64,000 nt of DNA, from positions 37,002 through 101,001 of the forward strand of contig JAFXXQ010000006.1 in NCBI GenBank assembly GCA_017542145.1, in the 5' to 3' direction. Each line of letters starts with the position of its first letter. The first letter of the stretch is position 1. The stretch is from Bacteroidaceae bacterium. GTDB taxonomy: Bacteria > Bacteroidota > Bacteroidia > Bacteroidales > Bacteroidaceae. The translations under genes were made by a program, and so were the position numbers. The notes under the pieces are model-generated. The model had not been told where the DNA came from. It saw only the letters and a list, made by a program, of their open reading frames with translations, and did no database searches. Below are positions 1 through 9,974 of this stretch, piece after piece.

Positions 1-227
1 ACCTCCGCGTAGCCTTCCACGTCGGGGAGTAACGAGAACGAACACGACTTTTTGACCTATACGGAACGAGGCGCGGCATATCGCGCGCCTCATTCCCTCT
101 TCTGTCTGCGCTACAGAAAATCCCCGTAAAACCCCTCACCCCATCAACGGAGACTTCTCAGGCAGGTTTTACGCGGTCTGCGCTACAGTGCTACAGTTCA
201 AAAAAAAGGCTTGCACGGCGGGCGGCC
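1..227. other. Intergenic, no gene seen
   Basis: No open frame with a recognisable product was found. An 8-bp perfect stem, GAGGCGCG at 68-75 pairing with CGCGCCTC at 84-91, could end a gene lying left of the window. The words GTCTGCGCTACAG and GCTACAG recur between about 103 and 195, and GTAAAACC/GGTTTTAC form a loose inverted pair around 125-170. This segment lies downstream of trkH, so it may carry that operon's 3' end, but no T-run follows the stem on the minus strand. Confidence 0.4.
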
Positions 228-1673
228 TCAGAAATTCCCCTCGCGCCAGAATGTGGGGGTGAGGACGAGGAGGACGGAGTAGAGCTCGAGGCGCCCAACG
301 AGCATCAGGAAGCAGCTGACCCACTTCACACCCAGGGGAAGGCCCACGCACGAGGTGCCGGGGACGATGATGCCCACGTTGCCCAGGCAGCAGAGCGACA
401 TGCCGTAGGAATTCTCGAAGTCAAGCCCAAAGATGATGAACAGCAGCCAGCCGAAGAGCACCAGCAGCACATAGAGGCAGACGAAGGTGAGCACCGTGGT
501 GCGCGTGCTGGAGGGGATGACCATGCCGTCCATGCGCACAGGCAGCACAGCGTTGGGATGGAGGATGCGGCGGAACTCGGCAGCAATGCTCTTGGTGAAG
601 ATGGCGATACGGCTGCTCTTCATGGCACCGCTGGACGAGCCGCCCATGGCACCGAAGTACATGGAGAAGCCCAGAATCATCCACACCCACGAAGGCCACG
701 TGGAGTAGTTGGTACAGGCAAAGCCCGTGGTGGTCTGCGTGGAGACGACCATGAAGACGGCATCGCTGAGCGCCGTGATGAAGTCGCGCCCTTCGCGATG
801 GACCAGCCCGCCTGTGATAATGCCCGTGAAGATGCACACGATGAACAGGTACCAGTGGAACTCGCTGCTGCGCAGCAGGTCGCGGACCTTGCCCTTCACC
901 ACCATCAGGTAGATGAGCGTGTAATTGATGCCGCCCACGAACATAAACAACACCAGCACCCACTCGATGGTGATGGAGTGGAAGGCGGCAATGCTCTCGT
1001 TGCGGGTGGAGAAGCCTCCGGTGGAGACGGTGGTGAGCCCGTGGCAGACAGCCTCGAAGGGTTGCATCCCGCACGCCCACAGGCTGATGGCGCAGAGAAC
1101 GGTGAGGCTGACATAGACCGTCAGAATCCAGCGGGCCGTGATGGCCACACGGGGATTGGCCTTCTTCTTGGCATAGCCCGTGGCCTCGGCAGCAAACAGT
1201 TGTACGCCGCTGAAGCCGAACATGGGCAGCACCGCAACGGTGAAGAAGACAATGCCCAGTCCGCCCAGCCACTGGCTCAGGCAGCGCCACAGCAGCGTGG
1301 CGCGGGGGATGGCCTCGGTGTCATTGATAACCGTACAGCCCGTGGTGGTGAAGGCGGACATACTCTCGAAGAAGGCGTCGGTGAAGTTGGTTATCAGCCC
1401 GCTGAGCAGCAGCGGCAGCGTGCCCACCAAGGCAAACATCACCCACGAGAGGGTGATGGTAAGATAGCTGTCGCGCCGCGAGTACTTCTTCTCTCCCCCA
1501 CGGCCGAAATAGAGGAGCCAGAGCCCCCCTAGCACGGTGATGAGGGCCGACGCGAGAAAGGCGAAGAAGTCGTATCCGCCGAAGAAGAGGGCTACGCCGG
1601 CGCATCCCGCCATGACGGCAGAGAGAAGCATGAGCAGCGAACCCAGGATGCGGAGGATAGTCTTGATATGCAT
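228..1673 (-). CDS. trkH: Trk-type potassium uptake protein TrkH
   Basis: Inner-membrane potassium-translocating subunit of a Trk/Ktr uptake system, gated by the RCK protein encoded just upstream. The 481 residues are typical for TrkH. The four pore-loop filter sequences of the family are visible: TTTGCT at 109-114, TVSTGGF at 215-221, TTTGFAC at 314-320 and LGNVGIIVPG at 430-439. Multiple hydrophobic spans surround them, and GGSSSGAMKSSR at 344-355 is the usual cytoplasmic loop. The start is the ATG at 1673. A 40-bp spacer carrying GTTGAC-type repeats separates it from trkA. It is the last gene of a dxs-trkA-trkH unit. Confidence 0.95.
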   Translation of the reverse strand: MHIKTILRILGSLLMLLSAVMAGCAGVALFFGGYDFFAFLASALITVLGGLWLLYFGRGGEKKYSRRDSYLTITLSWVMFALVGTLPLLLSGLITNFTDAFFESMSAFTTTGCTVINDTEAIPRATLLWRCLSQWLGGLGIVFFTVAVLPMFGFSGVQLFAAEATGYAKKKANPRVAITARWILTVYVSLTVLCAISLWACGMQPFEAVCHGLTTVSTGGFSTRNESIAAFHSITIEWVLVLFMFVGGINYTLIYLMVVKGKVRDLLRSSEFHWYLFIVCIFTGIITGGLVHREGRDFITALSDAVFMVVSTQTTTGFACTNYSTWPSWVWMILGFSMYFGAMGGSSSGAMKSSRIAIFTKSIAAEFRRILHPNAVLPVRMDGMVIPSSTRTTVLTFVCLYVLLVLFGWLLFIIFGLDFENSYGMSLCCLGNVGIIVPGTSCVGLPLGVKWVSCFLMLVGRLELYSVLLVLTPTFWREGNF

Positions 1674-1683
1674 ACTCTTTTAC

Positions 1684-1709
1684 TTGCTGACCCGTTGACT
1701 TGTTGACCC
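1684..1709. repeat. GTTGAC-type short tandem repeat
   Basis: The spacer between trkA and trkH holds three successive GCTGAC/GTTGAC words about 8-9 bases apart. The same motif recurs between genes at 12687-12720, 16548-16558 and 43436-43455. It also lies inside the coding sequences of the GSCFA protein, the outer-membrane barrel, holB and the GH95 enzyme. No function is known to me. Confidence 0.6.
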
Positions 1710-1713
1710 TCCC

Positions 1714-3048
1714 TTAGAAATACTTTTCCAGCCGCTTTATCATGGAGCCCAGGCAGAAGACGACGACATGGTCGCCGGGGAGAATCTGCGTGTTGCCGTT
1801 CACAAGCATCCCCTCCTTCTTCCTCACCAGCCCGCCGATGGTGGCCCCGTAGGGCAGGTCGAGGTCCTTGACGAGGCACTTGGTGACGCGGGCCTTCTCG
1901 CTGACGGTGAATTCTGCCACGTCGGCATCGGCAAACGTGAGGCTCTTGACGTTGTTGACGTCAGCATCGAGCAGCATCTGGTAGATGGTGGAGGCGGCAA
2001 GCTTCTTCTTGTTGATGATGCCCGCAATGTCAAAGCTCTCAGCCATGCGGATGAAGTCGATGTTCTCCACCTCGGCAATGGTCTTCATGTTGGCAAACTG
2101 CTTGGACGACACACAGGTGAGGATATTCGTCTCGGCATTGTCCGTGAGGGCCACGAAGGCCTGCGCGCTGTCAATGCCCTCGGAGAGCAGAAGGTCGCGG
2201 TCGCGCCCGTCGCCATGAATGACCATCACGTCCGAGGGCAGCATCTCCGTGAGCCATTCGCAGCGGGCACGGTCGCTCTCGATGATTTTCACCGTCATGT
2301 CGTCGTGCATGAGGCGTGCGGCGTTGACGGCGATACGGCTGCCGCCCATGATGAGCACGTTCTTGATTTTCTGGTAGGCCTCCTTGCCCGTGATACGGCG
2401 TATGTAATCGATGGAGCCGCGCGCTGCCATGAAGTAGACCAGGTCGTTCTCCATGATGCAGTCGCTGCCCTTGGGGATGATGGTCTCCGTACCGCGCTTG
2501 ATGGCCACGATGTGGTACGGCTCCTCCTTCTTCAGCTCCATGAAGGGGATGTTGAGCAGCGGACTGCCTGCGCGCACCTTGACACCCAGCATCACCAGCG
2601 CGCCGCCCGCAAACTCCCACCACTGCCGTATCCAGCTCTTGCGGAGGCTGTCGGCTATCTCCCTGCCCGCCAGCAGCTCGGGGTAGATGAGGGCATCGAC
2701 GCCGAGGCTGCGGAAATACTCCTTGTTCTTCGGGGAGAGGTACTCATAATTGTCGATACGGGCTACGGTCTTGCGGGCACCGAGGCTATGAGCCAGCACG
2801 CAGGCCAGCACATTGCGGCTCTCCTCGGGGGTGACAGCCACAAACAGGTCGGCACCGCCCACACCGGCATCCTTGAGGTTGCCCAGAGACGTGGGTTTAG
2901 CCTCGACAGTCAGCAAGTCGAAATTCGACTCCAACTTGCTGAGTTTCTCGGCACTCTCGTCGATGAGGACAATGTCTTGCTGCTCGCCCGCCAACAACTT
3001 GGCGAGATGCGTCCCGACGGCGCCTGCTCCGGCGATGATGATTTTCAT
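1714..3048 (-). CDS. trkA: Trk system potassium uptake protein TrkA
   Basis: Peripheral cytoplasmic NAD-binding regulator of TrkH. The 444 residues hold two RCK units in tandem. The first Rossmann motif is [11 protein letters not shown] at residues 6-16, followed by an acidic dinucleotide-binding strand end (LIDES). A second nucleotide-binding motif, [14 protein letters not shown], lies at about residue 232. Each is followed by a TrkA-C type segment. The ATG overlaps the TGA of dxs by four bases (ATGA), so the two are probably translationally coupled; trkH follows 40 bp downstream. Family and length agree with TrkA. Confidence 0.95.
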   Translation of the reverse strand: MKIIIAGAGAVGTHLAKLLAGEQQDIVLIDESAEKLSKLESNFDLLTVEAKPTSLGNLKDAGVGGADLFVAVTPEESRNVLACVLAHSLGARKTVARIDNYEYLSPKNKEYFRSLGVDALIYPELLAGREIADSLRKSWIRQWWEFAGGALVMLGVKVRAGSPLLNIPFMELKKEEPYHIVAIKRGTETIIPKGSDCIMENDLVYFMAARGSIDYIRRITGKEAYQKIKNVLIMGGSRIAVNAARLMHDDMTVKIIESDRARCEWLTEMLPSDVMVIHGDGRDRDLLLSEGIDSAQAFVALTDNAETNILTCVSSKQFANMKTIAEVENIDFIRMAESFDIAGIINKKKLAASTIYQMLLDADVNNVKSLTFADADVAEFTVSEKARVTKCLVKDLDLPYGATIGGLVRKKEGMLVNGNTQILPGDHVVVFCLGSMIKRLEKYF

Positions 3049-4961
3049 ACCTTCTTATTGTTATGTAAGATTACTTCTGCAATGGAGTCCACATCAAGGT
3101 GGCATAACGACAGCAGCTGAGGCACCGGGCCGTGGGTGACAAAGTCGTCGGGCAGGCCGAGGCGCACAACGCGTGGCGCATAGCCATGGTCAGCAAAAAA
3201 CTCCAGCACAGCCGAGCCGAAGCCCCCGTTCACGACGCCGTTCTCAAGGGTTATCACCTGACGGAAATGCTGCCCCACGTGGTGGAGAATCTCCTCGTCA
3301 AGGGGCTTGAGGAAGCGCATGTCATAGTGTGCCACGCTGGGCCCGCCCGCGCGTACGGCCTTGTCAATAGCTTCCGCAGCCAGATTGCCGATGGCGCCGA
3401 TGCTGAGCAGCGCAATGTCCGAGCCCGCGCGCAACAAGCGCCCCCGTCCCACAGGAACCGCCTCAAGGGGACAGCGCCAGTCCACGAGTTTGCCCCTTCC
3501 ACGCGGATAGCGGATAACAAAGGGCCCCATGTCGGGCAGCTGGGCGGTGTACATCAGCCGGCGCAGCTCCTGCTCGTCGTATGGGGCAGTAATCGTAAGG
3601 TGGGGGATGGGACGCAGGAATGCCAGGTCGAAGACACCATGATGGGTAGGTCCGTCCTCGCCCACCAGTCCGGCACGGTCCAGACAGAGCACCACGTTCA
3701 GGCGCTGGATGGCCACATCGTGAATGACATTGTCGTACGCCCGCTGCAGAAATGAGGAATAGACATTGCAGAAAGGTATCAATCCCTCTTTGGCCATACC
3801 GCCTGAGAAGGTCACGGCATGCCCCTCGGCAATGCCCACGTCGAAACAGCGGCAGGGGTATTTCTTCATCACGATATCCATCGAGCAGCCCGTGGGCATG
3901 GCAGGGGTGACGCCCACAATCCGCTTGTTCTGCTCAGCCAGCTCCAGCAGCGTCTCACCGAACACCTCCTGGAACAAAGGCGGCTGCGGGCTGTCAGGAT
4001 GAGACACGACACGCTCGCCGGTGTCCTTGTCGAACAGCCCGGGGGCGTGCCACTCTGTCACCGACTCCTCTGCGGGTGCATAGCCCTTGCCCTTGACGGT
4101 GTGGATATGAAGCAACTTGGGCCCCGACATGTCCTTGATGGCACGCAGGGCGCGGATGAGCTCCTGAATATTGTTGCCGTCGACAGGGCCGAAATAACGG
4201 ATGTTCATACCCTCGAAGATGTTCTGCTGCCGGGCAAGAAGTGACTTCAGGCTGTTGCCGAAGCGGATGTACTGTTCACGCCGAGCGTCAGAGAGCATCC
4301 CCATCTTGCGCAGCACCTTTGCCACACGGTAGCGGAACGTGTTGTAGCTGACTGACGTGCTGAGGTTCAGCAGATAGCGCTTCATGCCGCCCACGCTGCT
4401 GGAGATGGAGTAGTGGTTGTCGTTGAGGATAATCAGAAGGTTGTTGTCACTCTCGCTGACGTTGTTCAGCCCTTCATAGGCCAGTCCTCCGCTCATGGCT
4501 CCGTCGCCGATGACTGCCACAACATGGCGCTTCGTGTCGCCTGTCTTCTTCGCAGCAATAGCCATGCCGAGTGCGGCAGAGATGGAGTTGGAAGCATGGC
4601 CCGACGTAAAAGCGTCGTATTCGCTCTCCATCGGCGAAGGAAAGGGAGCCAGTCCGCCCAGCTTACGGTTTGTATGGAAGGCGTCGCGACGTCCCGTCAG
4701 AATCTTATGGGCATACGCCTGATGCCCGACGTCCCAGACCAGACGGTCGTAGGGCGTATTATATACATAGTGAAGGGCTACTGCAAGCTCAACGGTTCCG
4801 AGGTTCGACCCCAGATGACCGGGATTGTGCGAGAGCTCATCGATGATGTAGCTTCTCAGCTCATTGCACACCTCGGGCAGACGATTCTGCTTCAGGTGGC
4901 GCAAGTCATCCGGACTGTCAATCGTGGCAAGCAGCGACTCTTTCAATAGCTCTTTCTTCAC
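3045..4961 (-). CDS. dxs: 1-deoxy-D-xylulose-5-phosphate synthase
   Basis: Cytoplasmic thiamine-diphosphate enzyme that condenses pyruvate and glyceraldehyde 3-phosphate in the first step of the MEP isoprenoid pathway. The 638 residues match the usual length. Visible motifs include [19 protein letters not shown], the ThDP/Mg site [28 protein letters not shown], and [10 protein letters not shown] and RYPRGRG in the transketolase-like middle domain. The ATG at 4961 lies behind a good Bacteroidota promoter. Its TGA overlaps the trkA ATG. First gene of the dxs-trkA-trkH unit. Confidence 0.97.
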   Translation of the reverse strand: MKKELLKESLLATIDSPDDLRHLKQNRLPEVCNELRSYIIDELSHNPGHLGSNLGTVELAVALHYVYNTPYDRLVWDVGHQAYAHKILTGRRDAFHTNRKLGGLAPFPSPMESEYDAFTSGHASNSISAALGMAIAAKKTGDTKRHVVAVIGDGAMSGGLAYEGLNNVSESDNNLLIILNDNHYSISSSVGGMKRYLLNLSTSVSYNTFRYRVAKVLRKMGMLSDARREQYIRFGNSLKSLLARQQNIFEGMNIRYFGPVDGNNIQELIRALRAIKDMSGPKLLHIHTVKGKGYAPAEESVTEWHAPGLFDKDTGERVVSHPDSPQPPLFQEVFGETLLELAEQNKRIVGVTPAMPTGCSMDIVMKKYPCRCFDVGIAEGHAVTFSGGMAKEGLIPFCNVYSSFLQRAYDNVIHDVAIQRLNVVLCLDRAGLVGEDGPTHHGVFDLAFLRPIPHLTITAPYDEQELRRLMYTAQLPDMGPFVIRYPRGRGKLVDWRCPLEAVPVGRGRLLRAGSDIALLSIGAIGNLAAEAIDKAVRAGGPSVAHYDMRFLKPLDEEILHHVGQHFRQVITLENGVVNGGFGSAVLEFFADHGYAPRVVRLGLPDDFVTHGPVPQLLSLCHLDVDSIAEVILHNNKKV

Positions 4962-5005
4962 GTCTATTTTCCTTTTTTATCCGATATCGTTCGGATATTA
5001 TCGGG

Positions 5006-5013
5006 CAAAAATA
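5006..5013 (-). promoter_or_regulatory. Bacteroidota -7 box of dxs operon
   Basis: Read on the minus strand this is TATTTTTG, a match to TAnnTTTG, about 45 bases upstream of the dxs ATG. No clear TTTG is seen 20 bases further up, only T-rich sequence. The 155-bp gap 4962-5116 separates divergent transcripts and must serve both. Confidence 0.6.
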
Positions 5014-5089
5014 CGGATAATTCAGGAAAAAGCGACGCTTTTTTTTACTTTTTTCACATCAAACCGTTTTTCTTTCCCCAAAATGTCCG

Positions 5090-5097
5090 TATCTTCG
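5090..5097 (+). promoter_or_regulatory. Possible -7 box for the GSCFA/murF-alr unit
   Basis: TATCTTCG differs from TAnnTTTG by one base and sits 20 bases before the ATG at 5117. A T-rich stretch lies about 20 bases upstream of it. It would give a very short leader. Confidence 0.5.
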
Positions 5098-5116
5098 CCA
5101 GCGAAACGATATTCTG

Positions 5117-6157
5117 ATGAAACTCTATACGGCCGTTGACCTTCCTCGTTCCCCCTGGCTCATCCAACATAGCGACAAGCTGATGCTCCTCGGTTCGTGT
5201 TTTGCGGACAATATCGGAGCGCGCCTTGCACGGGCTGGCTTTCAGGCTGAGGTGAACCCACTGGGCACGCTCTACAACCCCGCCAGCGTGGCAGAAGTGC
5301 TGACACGACTGCTTGACGGACGACGATTCGAGCCTTCGGACATCCGGCATTTCGGTGCCGAGGGCTGGGGCACCTGGATGAGCCACAGCCTGCTCTCGCG
5401 CCCCACAGCCGAGGAATCATTGCAGATACACAACGAACGGATTGCCCAGGCCGCCAGGCAGCTACAGGAATCCCGCGTGCTCCTTATCACCTTCGGCACA
5501 GCATGGGGATACAGATTAGCTCAACAGGCAAATGCTGACCGACTTCGACGTGTTGACTCATCGACTCGCAGTCATAACCTGTTTGTGGCAAACTGTCATC
5601 ACGAGCCCAGTTCCACATTTGAACGGGTTCGGTTGACGGTAGATAACATCGTCGGCCTCTGGCATCCACTCATCCAGCGCCTTTCCGCAGAACTTCCTGA
5701 CCTGCATATCCTTTTCACCGTCAGCCCCATCCGGCATCTCCGCGACGGTGCTCACGCTAACCAACTCAGCAAGGCCACCCTGCTGCTTGCCGTGGAAGAA
5801 CTCATCGGCGGTCAACAAGTCAATCCGTCTTATTTCCCCTCCTACGAAATCGTGCTGGACGAGCTGCGGGACTACCGCTTCTATGCCGACGACATGGCGC
5901 ACCCCTCGCCGCTCGCCATCGACTACCTGTGGGAGCGCTTTGCCGGCACGTACTTCGACGGCGCAACCTTTCGGGCCGCCAGACGCATCGAAGAGGTCAT
6001 GCAAGCCCTGGAGCACCGCCCTCTCCACCCCGAGAGTGACGAATACCGACGTTTCCTGCGTCAAACTTTGTTAAAGATTGAAGATATTCAAAAAGAAAAT
6101 CCGTACTTTGAAAGCGGAAAACTCATAGACCGATGTCATACCCTATTGAACAGCTGA
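5117..6157 (+). CDS. GSCFA domain-containing protein
   Basis: The protein carries the motif that names the GSCFA family (LLGSCFADNIG, motif at residues 26-30), a group related to SGNH/GDSL-type hydrolases whose substrate is not established. Length is 346 residues and no signal peptide is seen, so a cytoplasmic location is likely. Residues about 134-153 (AQQANADRLRRVDSSTR) derive from the GTTGAC-type short repeat seen between genes elsewhere, so this stretch may be an in-frame insertion. The 3' end overlaps the murF-alr start by 25 bp, which implies co-expression with cell-wall precursor synthesis. Function is unknown beyond the family. Confidence 0.85.
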   Translation: MKLYTAVDLPRSPWLIQHSDKLMLLGSCFADNIGARLARAGFQAEVNPLGTLYNPASVAEVLTRLLDGRRFEPSDIRHFGAEGWGTWMSHSLLSRPTAEESLQIHNERIAQAARQLQESRVLLITFGTAWGYRLAQQANADRLRRVDSSTRSHNLFVANCHHEPSSTFERVRLTVDNIVGLWHPLIQRLSAELPDLHILFTVSPIRHLRDGAHANQLSKATLLLAVEELIGGQQVNPSYFPSYEIVLDELRDYRFYADDMAHPSPLAIDYLWERFAGTYFDGATFRAARRIEEVMQALEHRPLHPESDEYRRFLRQTLLKIEDIQKENPYFESGKLIDRCHTLLNS

Positions 6158-8667
6158 CTTCCCTGCTTTCCGCACGCCGTATAGGCTGTGCTCCAGCAGT
6201 TGTCTCGCGGCTGCTGACTGACAGCCGTTCCCTCTGGCTCCCCGAGGAAACCATATTCTTTGCCCTCACAGGGCAGCGTGGCGACGGCCATGCCTACATC
6301 GACGAGCTCTATCGCCGCGGCGTGCGGGCCTTCGTCGTCAGTCGCGTTCCTGCCGAGCTTCATGAGGATGCCAACTACCTCGTCGTCCCCGATACGCTTG
6401 CTGCCTTGCAACAGCTGGCAGCTCTGCATCGCCAAACCTTCAACGGCCCTGTCATCGGCATCACGGGCAGCAACGGCAAGACGGTGGTCAAGGAATGGCT
6501 CTACCAACTGCTGAGCCCCGACAGCATCGTCACGCGCTCGCCCCGCAGCTACAACTCACAAATCGGCGTGCCCCTCTCAGCCTGGCTCATCACGCCCCAG
6601 ACCGAGCTTGCCATCTTGGAAGCCGGCATATCGCAGCCTGGCGAAATGCATCGCCTGCAGCCTATCGTCCAGCCTACCATCGGCATCCTCACCAATATCG
6701 GAGGTGCCCATCAGGAGAACTTCGTCTCCCTGCACGAGAAGTGCATGGAGAAACTTGAGCTCTTCAAGGACTGCGATATCCTCATCTACAATGGCGACGA
6801 CGAACTCATCAACGACTGCGTGGGGCGTCGGCTGCTTTCCATTCGCGAACTGGCATGGTCACGTCGCGACAACGAGCGCCCCCTCTTCATCCAATCCGTC
6901 ACGAAAGGCGACTCTTCTACCACCATTGCCTATCGTTACCTCGGCTACGAAAGCAGCTATGTCATCCCCTTCATCGACGATGCTAGCATCGAGAACTCCC
7001 TCCACTGCCTCGCCGTCTGCCTCTACCGGATGATGTCGCCCTCCGTCATTGCTCAGCGCATGGCCCGTCTGGAGCCAGTCGCCATGCGCCTGCAGGTGCT
7101 TGAGGGGCAGAATGGTTGCACATTGGTGAACGACTCCTACAACAGCGACCTTGCCTCGCTCGACATTGCTCTTGACTTTGTGGCACGCCGTTCCTCGGCT
7201 GTCGGACGCCAGCGCGTGCTCATCCTTTCCGACATGGAACAGACGGGGCAGAACCCCCGTAACCTTTATAAAAAAGTGGCTCGCCTTGCTGCAAGCCATG
7301 GCATCACCCGCCTCATCGCCGTCGGAACCGATATAAAAAGGATAAAGGATGAAAGGCCTGCAAGTGGGCAAACCGAAAAGTCAAAAAGCCCTAAAGCACC
7401 CTCAAGCTCTCCGGCCCTTCGCCCCTTCGACATCAAGTTCTTCCCTACCACCGATGCGCTCCTCGATGCTGGAGAGCTGTCTTCCCTCCACGATGCCGAC
7501 ATCCTCATCAAGGGTGCCCGCCGCTTCGGTTTCGACCGTATTGCCGACGCCCTCACCCTGCGCGTCCACGAGACGACGCTCGAGGTCAACCTGAGCGCCA
7601 TCGTCGATAACCTCAACTACTACCGCCATTTCCTCACCCCCGCCACCCGCATGGTCTGCATGGTGAAGGCCTTCGCCTACGGCGCAGGGTTCTACGAGAT
7701 AGCCAAAACCCTGCAGGACCAGGGCGTGGCCTATCTGGCCGTGGCCGTGGCCGACGAGGGACGCCAGTTGCGCGAGGCCGGCATCACCACCGGCATCCTC
7801 GTCATGAACCCCGAACGAAGCGCCCTCGACGTCATCACCCACTACCATCTCGAACCCGAGATATACAGCTTCAGCCTGCTTGAGGAGATGATTCATGCCT
7901 GCGAGCTGAGCGGCATCACGGGCTACCCCGTCCACATCAAGATCGACACGGGCATGAGCCGCCTCGGCTTCAGTCCCGACGACATGCCGCGCCTCATCGC
8001 CCGCCTGCATCGCCAGACGGCCGTTGTCCCCCGCAGCATCTTCAGCCACTTCGCCTGTAGCGACGTCCCCACCCCTGAGGGCGACGCCTTCAGCCACCTC
8101 CAGATGGAGCGTTTCGACTGTGCTGCCGATGCCCTCCGTGCCGTCTATGGCGACGCCCTGCTGCGCCACATCTGCAACAGCGCCGCCATATCCCGCTTCC
8201 CCGATCACCACTACGAGATGGTTCGCCTCGGCCTCGGCCTCTATGGCATTGACCCCGTCGATGGACATTCCCTACATTGCATTAGCACGCTCCGCACCAC
8301 CATCCTGCAGATACGTGACGTCGTGCCGCCCGAGACCGTAGGCTACAGCCGTCGCGGCGTCCTCAGCCGTCCCTCGCGCATCGCCGCCATCCCCATCGGC
8401 TATGCCGACGGCCTTAACCGCCACCTCGGATGTCGTCGCGGCTACTGCCTCGTCCACGGGCATCCCGCCCCCTACGTCGGCAACATCTGCATGGACGTCG
8501 CCCTCATCGACGTTACCGACATCCCCGACTGCCACGAAGGCGACAGCGTCGAGATTTTCGGCCCCAACCTCCCCGTCACCCAGCTCGCCGAGTGGCTCGA
8601 CACCATCCCCTACGAAGTCCTCACCTCCGTCTCCACCCGCGTCAAGCGAATCTACTTTACCGAATAA
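6133..8667 (+). CDS. murF-alr: Bifunctional MurF ligase / alanine racemase
   Basis: A fusion of two peptidoglycan-precursor enzymes, a form known in Bacteroidota. The N-terminal MurF part adds D-Ala-D-Ala to UDP-MurNAc-tripeptide; its ATP loop GITGSNGKT is at residues 109-117. The C-terminal part is a PLP-dependent alanine racemase making D-alanine. Lys512 in MVKAFAYGAG is the expected Schiff-base lysine, although most family members have KADAYG. RLGLGLYGIDP, PIGYADGLNR and YVGNICMDV are also present. Total 844 residues. A Lys/Ser/Pro-rich insert at about residues 403-432 precedes the domain junction and looks like an added linker. The ATG lies inside the GSCFA gene. Confidence 0.96.
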   Translation: MSYPIEQLTSLLSARRIGCAPAVVSRLLTDSRSLWLPEETIFFALTGQRGDGHAYIDELYRRGVRAFVVSRVPAELHEDANYLVVPDTLAALQQLAALHRQTFNGPVIGITGSNGKTVVKEWLYQLLSPDSIVTRSPRSYNSQIGVPLSAWLITPQTELAILEAGISQPGEMHRLQPIVQPTIGILTNIGGAHQENFVSLHEKCMEKLELFKDCDILIYNGDDELINDCVGRRLLSIRELAWSRRDNERPLFIQSVTKGDSSTTIAYRYLGYESSYVIPFIDDASIENSLHCLAVCLYRMMSPSVIAQRMARLEPVAMRLQVLEGQNGCTLVNDSYNSDLASLDIALDFVARRSSAVGRQRVLILSDMEQTGQNPRNLYKKVARLAASHGITRLIAVGTDIKRIKDERPASGQTEKSKSPKAPSSSPALRPFDIKFFPTTDALLDAGELSSLHDADILIKGARRFGFDRIADALTLRVHETTLEVNLSAIVDNLNYYRHFLTPATRMVCMVKAFAYGAGFYEIAKTLQDQGVAYLAVAVADEGRQLREAGITTGILVMNPERSALDVITHYHLEPEIYSFSLLEEMIHACELSGITGYPVHIKIDTGMSRLGFSPDDMPRLIARLHRQTAVVPRSIFSHFACSDVPTPEGDAFSHLQMERFDCAADALRAVYGDALLRHICNSAAISRFPDHHYEMVRLGLGLYGIDPVDGHSLHCISTLRTTILQIRDVVPPETVGYSRRGVLSRPSRIAAIPIGYADGLNRHLGCRRGYCLVHGHPAPYVGNICMDVALIDVTDIPDCHEGDSVEIFGPNLPVTQLAEWLDTIPYEVLTSVSTRVKRIYFTE

Positions 8668-8692
8668 TTGTAATTCCTAATTCCTGATTTTT

Positions 8693-9688
8693 ATGTCTCC
8701 TGAAACCGACGGCAGCAAGTACGTCCCCTATGAACAGCGGACCGGCAACGAGTCCATCGTCTATTTCACCCGCAACCTCTCTGCCGAAGGCCTCATCCGC
8801 GCCTACGAGCAGGTAAGCGCACGCATCACAGGCCGCGTGGGCGTCAAGCTCCACACCGGCGAGCAGTACGGCCCCAACATCATCCCCCGCCAGTGGGTCG
8901 AGGCCCTGCTTAGGAAAGACCTCCCCGACGCCACCATCATCGAGACCAACACCTACTACGAGGGCGACCGCTACACCACCGCCCAGCATCGCCAGACGCT
9001 CGAGGTCAACGGCTGGACGTTCTGCCCCGTTGACATCCTCGACGAAGAAGGCACGGCCCTGCTGCCCGTCCGCGGCGGCAAGTGGTTCAAGGAGATATCC
9101 GTCGGCAGCCATCTCACCCGCTACGACTCCCTCGTCGCCCTCACCCACTTCAAGGGCCACACTAACGGCGGCTTCGGAGGCTCAAACAAGAACATCGGCA
9201 TCGGCTGTGCCGACGGACGAATCGGCAAGGCGTGGATCCACACTACCCCCGGCAGCGACGACCAATGGGACATCGTCGAAGAAGAGTTCATGGAGCGCAT
9301 GACCGAGAGCACCCGCGCCACCATCGACCACTTCGCTCCCCGCGTCACCTACGTCAACGTCATGCGCAACATGTCCGTCTCGTGCGACTGCGAAGGCCTT
9401 GCCGCCGAACCCGTCGTCACCCCCGACGTCGGCATCCTCTCCTCCACCGACATCCTCGCCATCGACCAGGCCTGCATCGACATCGTCTATGCTATGACTG
9501 CCGAGGAGCATCACGACCTTGTGGAACGCATCGAGACGCGCCACGGCCTGCGCCAGCTTTCCTACATGAAGGAGCTCGGCATGGGCAACGACCGCTACGT
9601 CCTCATCGACCTCGACAACGGCTGCCGCCGCATCACCGCCGCCGACGCCGCCCGCAACCTTAAACCTTGGAGCAGCGAGGGCCAATAA
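8693..9688 (+). CDS. DUF362 domain-containing protein
   Basis: Matches the DUF362 family, whose members are often linked to iron-sulfur clusters; the biochemical role is not established. The 331 residues include GRVGVKLHTGE, the ALTHFKGHTNGGFGG core, and cysteines in GIGCADG and VSCDCEG. No separate C-terminal ferredoxin-type Cys cluster is seen. The start is the ATG at 8693, 25 bases after murF-alr, and the spacer contains an AATTCCTAATTCCT repeat. The last codons, NLKPWSSEGQ, lie inside the first unit of a 70-bp tandem repeat, so the C-terminus may have been set by that repeat. Confidence 0.8.
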   Translation: MSPETDGSKYVPYEQRTGNESIVYFTRNLSAEGLIRAYEQVSARITGRVGVKLHTGEQYGPNIIPRQWVEALLRKDLPDATIIETNTYYEGDRYTTAQHRQTLEVNGWTFCPVDILDEEGTALLPVRGGKWFKEISVGSHLTRYDSLVALTHFKGHTNGGFGGSNKNIGIGCADGRIGKAWIHTTPGSDDQWDIVEEEFMERMTESTRATIDHFAPRVTYVNVMRNMSVSCDCEGLAAEPVVTPDVGILSSTDILAIDQACIDIVYAMTAEEHHDLVERIETRHGLRQLSYMKELGMGNDRYVLIDLDNGCRRITAADAARNLKPWSSEGQ

Positions 9689-9850
9689 ACCCCGTTTAAT
9701 TGGCCGAGTCGCGACAAGGTAAGACAACGTCAAACCTTGGAGCAGCGAGGGCCAATAAACCCCGTTTAATTGGCCGAGTCGCGACAAGGTAAGACAACGT
9801 CAAACCTTGGAGCAGCGAGGGCCAATAAACCTCGTTTAATTGGCCGAGTC
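9662..9850. repeat. 70-bp tandem repeat (REP-like hairpins), 2.7 copies
   Basis: Units start at 9662, 9732 and 9802 with an exact 70-bp period; the first two are identical and the third differs by one base before it breaks off near 9850. Each holds an imperfect hairpin, GGCCAATAAAC paired with GTTTAATTGGCC, flanked by AGCAGCGAG and GAGTCGCGAC. Unit 1 begins inside the DUF362 gene and contains its TAA. Single diverged copies of the core occur at about 9907-9944, 18333-18378, 25231-25274 and 26413-26462. The position between convergent genes suits a bidirectional transcript end. Confidence 0.9.
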
Positions 9851-9974
9851 AGGCGCCTTCGGCGCAATTGATAATTATCAATTGTCAATTATCAACCGAC
9901 GCCAAACCGAGAGCCATCAAGCTTGCTTGAATGGCCGAGGTGCGAAGGAGGAAGACAAAGTCAATTATCAATTC
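9851..9974. repeat. GCGCC hairpin, AATTATC repeats and diverged REP copy
   Basis: After the 70-bp repeats comes GCGCCTTCGGCGC (a 5-bp stem with loop TTC), then alternating AATTGATAATTATCAATT-type sequence. A diverged REP-like hairpin follows at about 9907-9944 (AGCCATCAAGC / GCTTGAATGGC). The same GCGCC hairpin beside AATTATC repeats recurs inside the GTTTAAC dyads near 26300-26345 and 30575-30625. No gene is present. Confidence 0.7.

Noticed and set aside
558..1532. Long plus-strand frame opposite trkH, and similar frames opposite trkA, pgi, lysS and others
   Set aside because: These are antisense shadows of well-recognised genes in GC-rich DNA and have low-complexity, His/Arg/Ala-rich translations.
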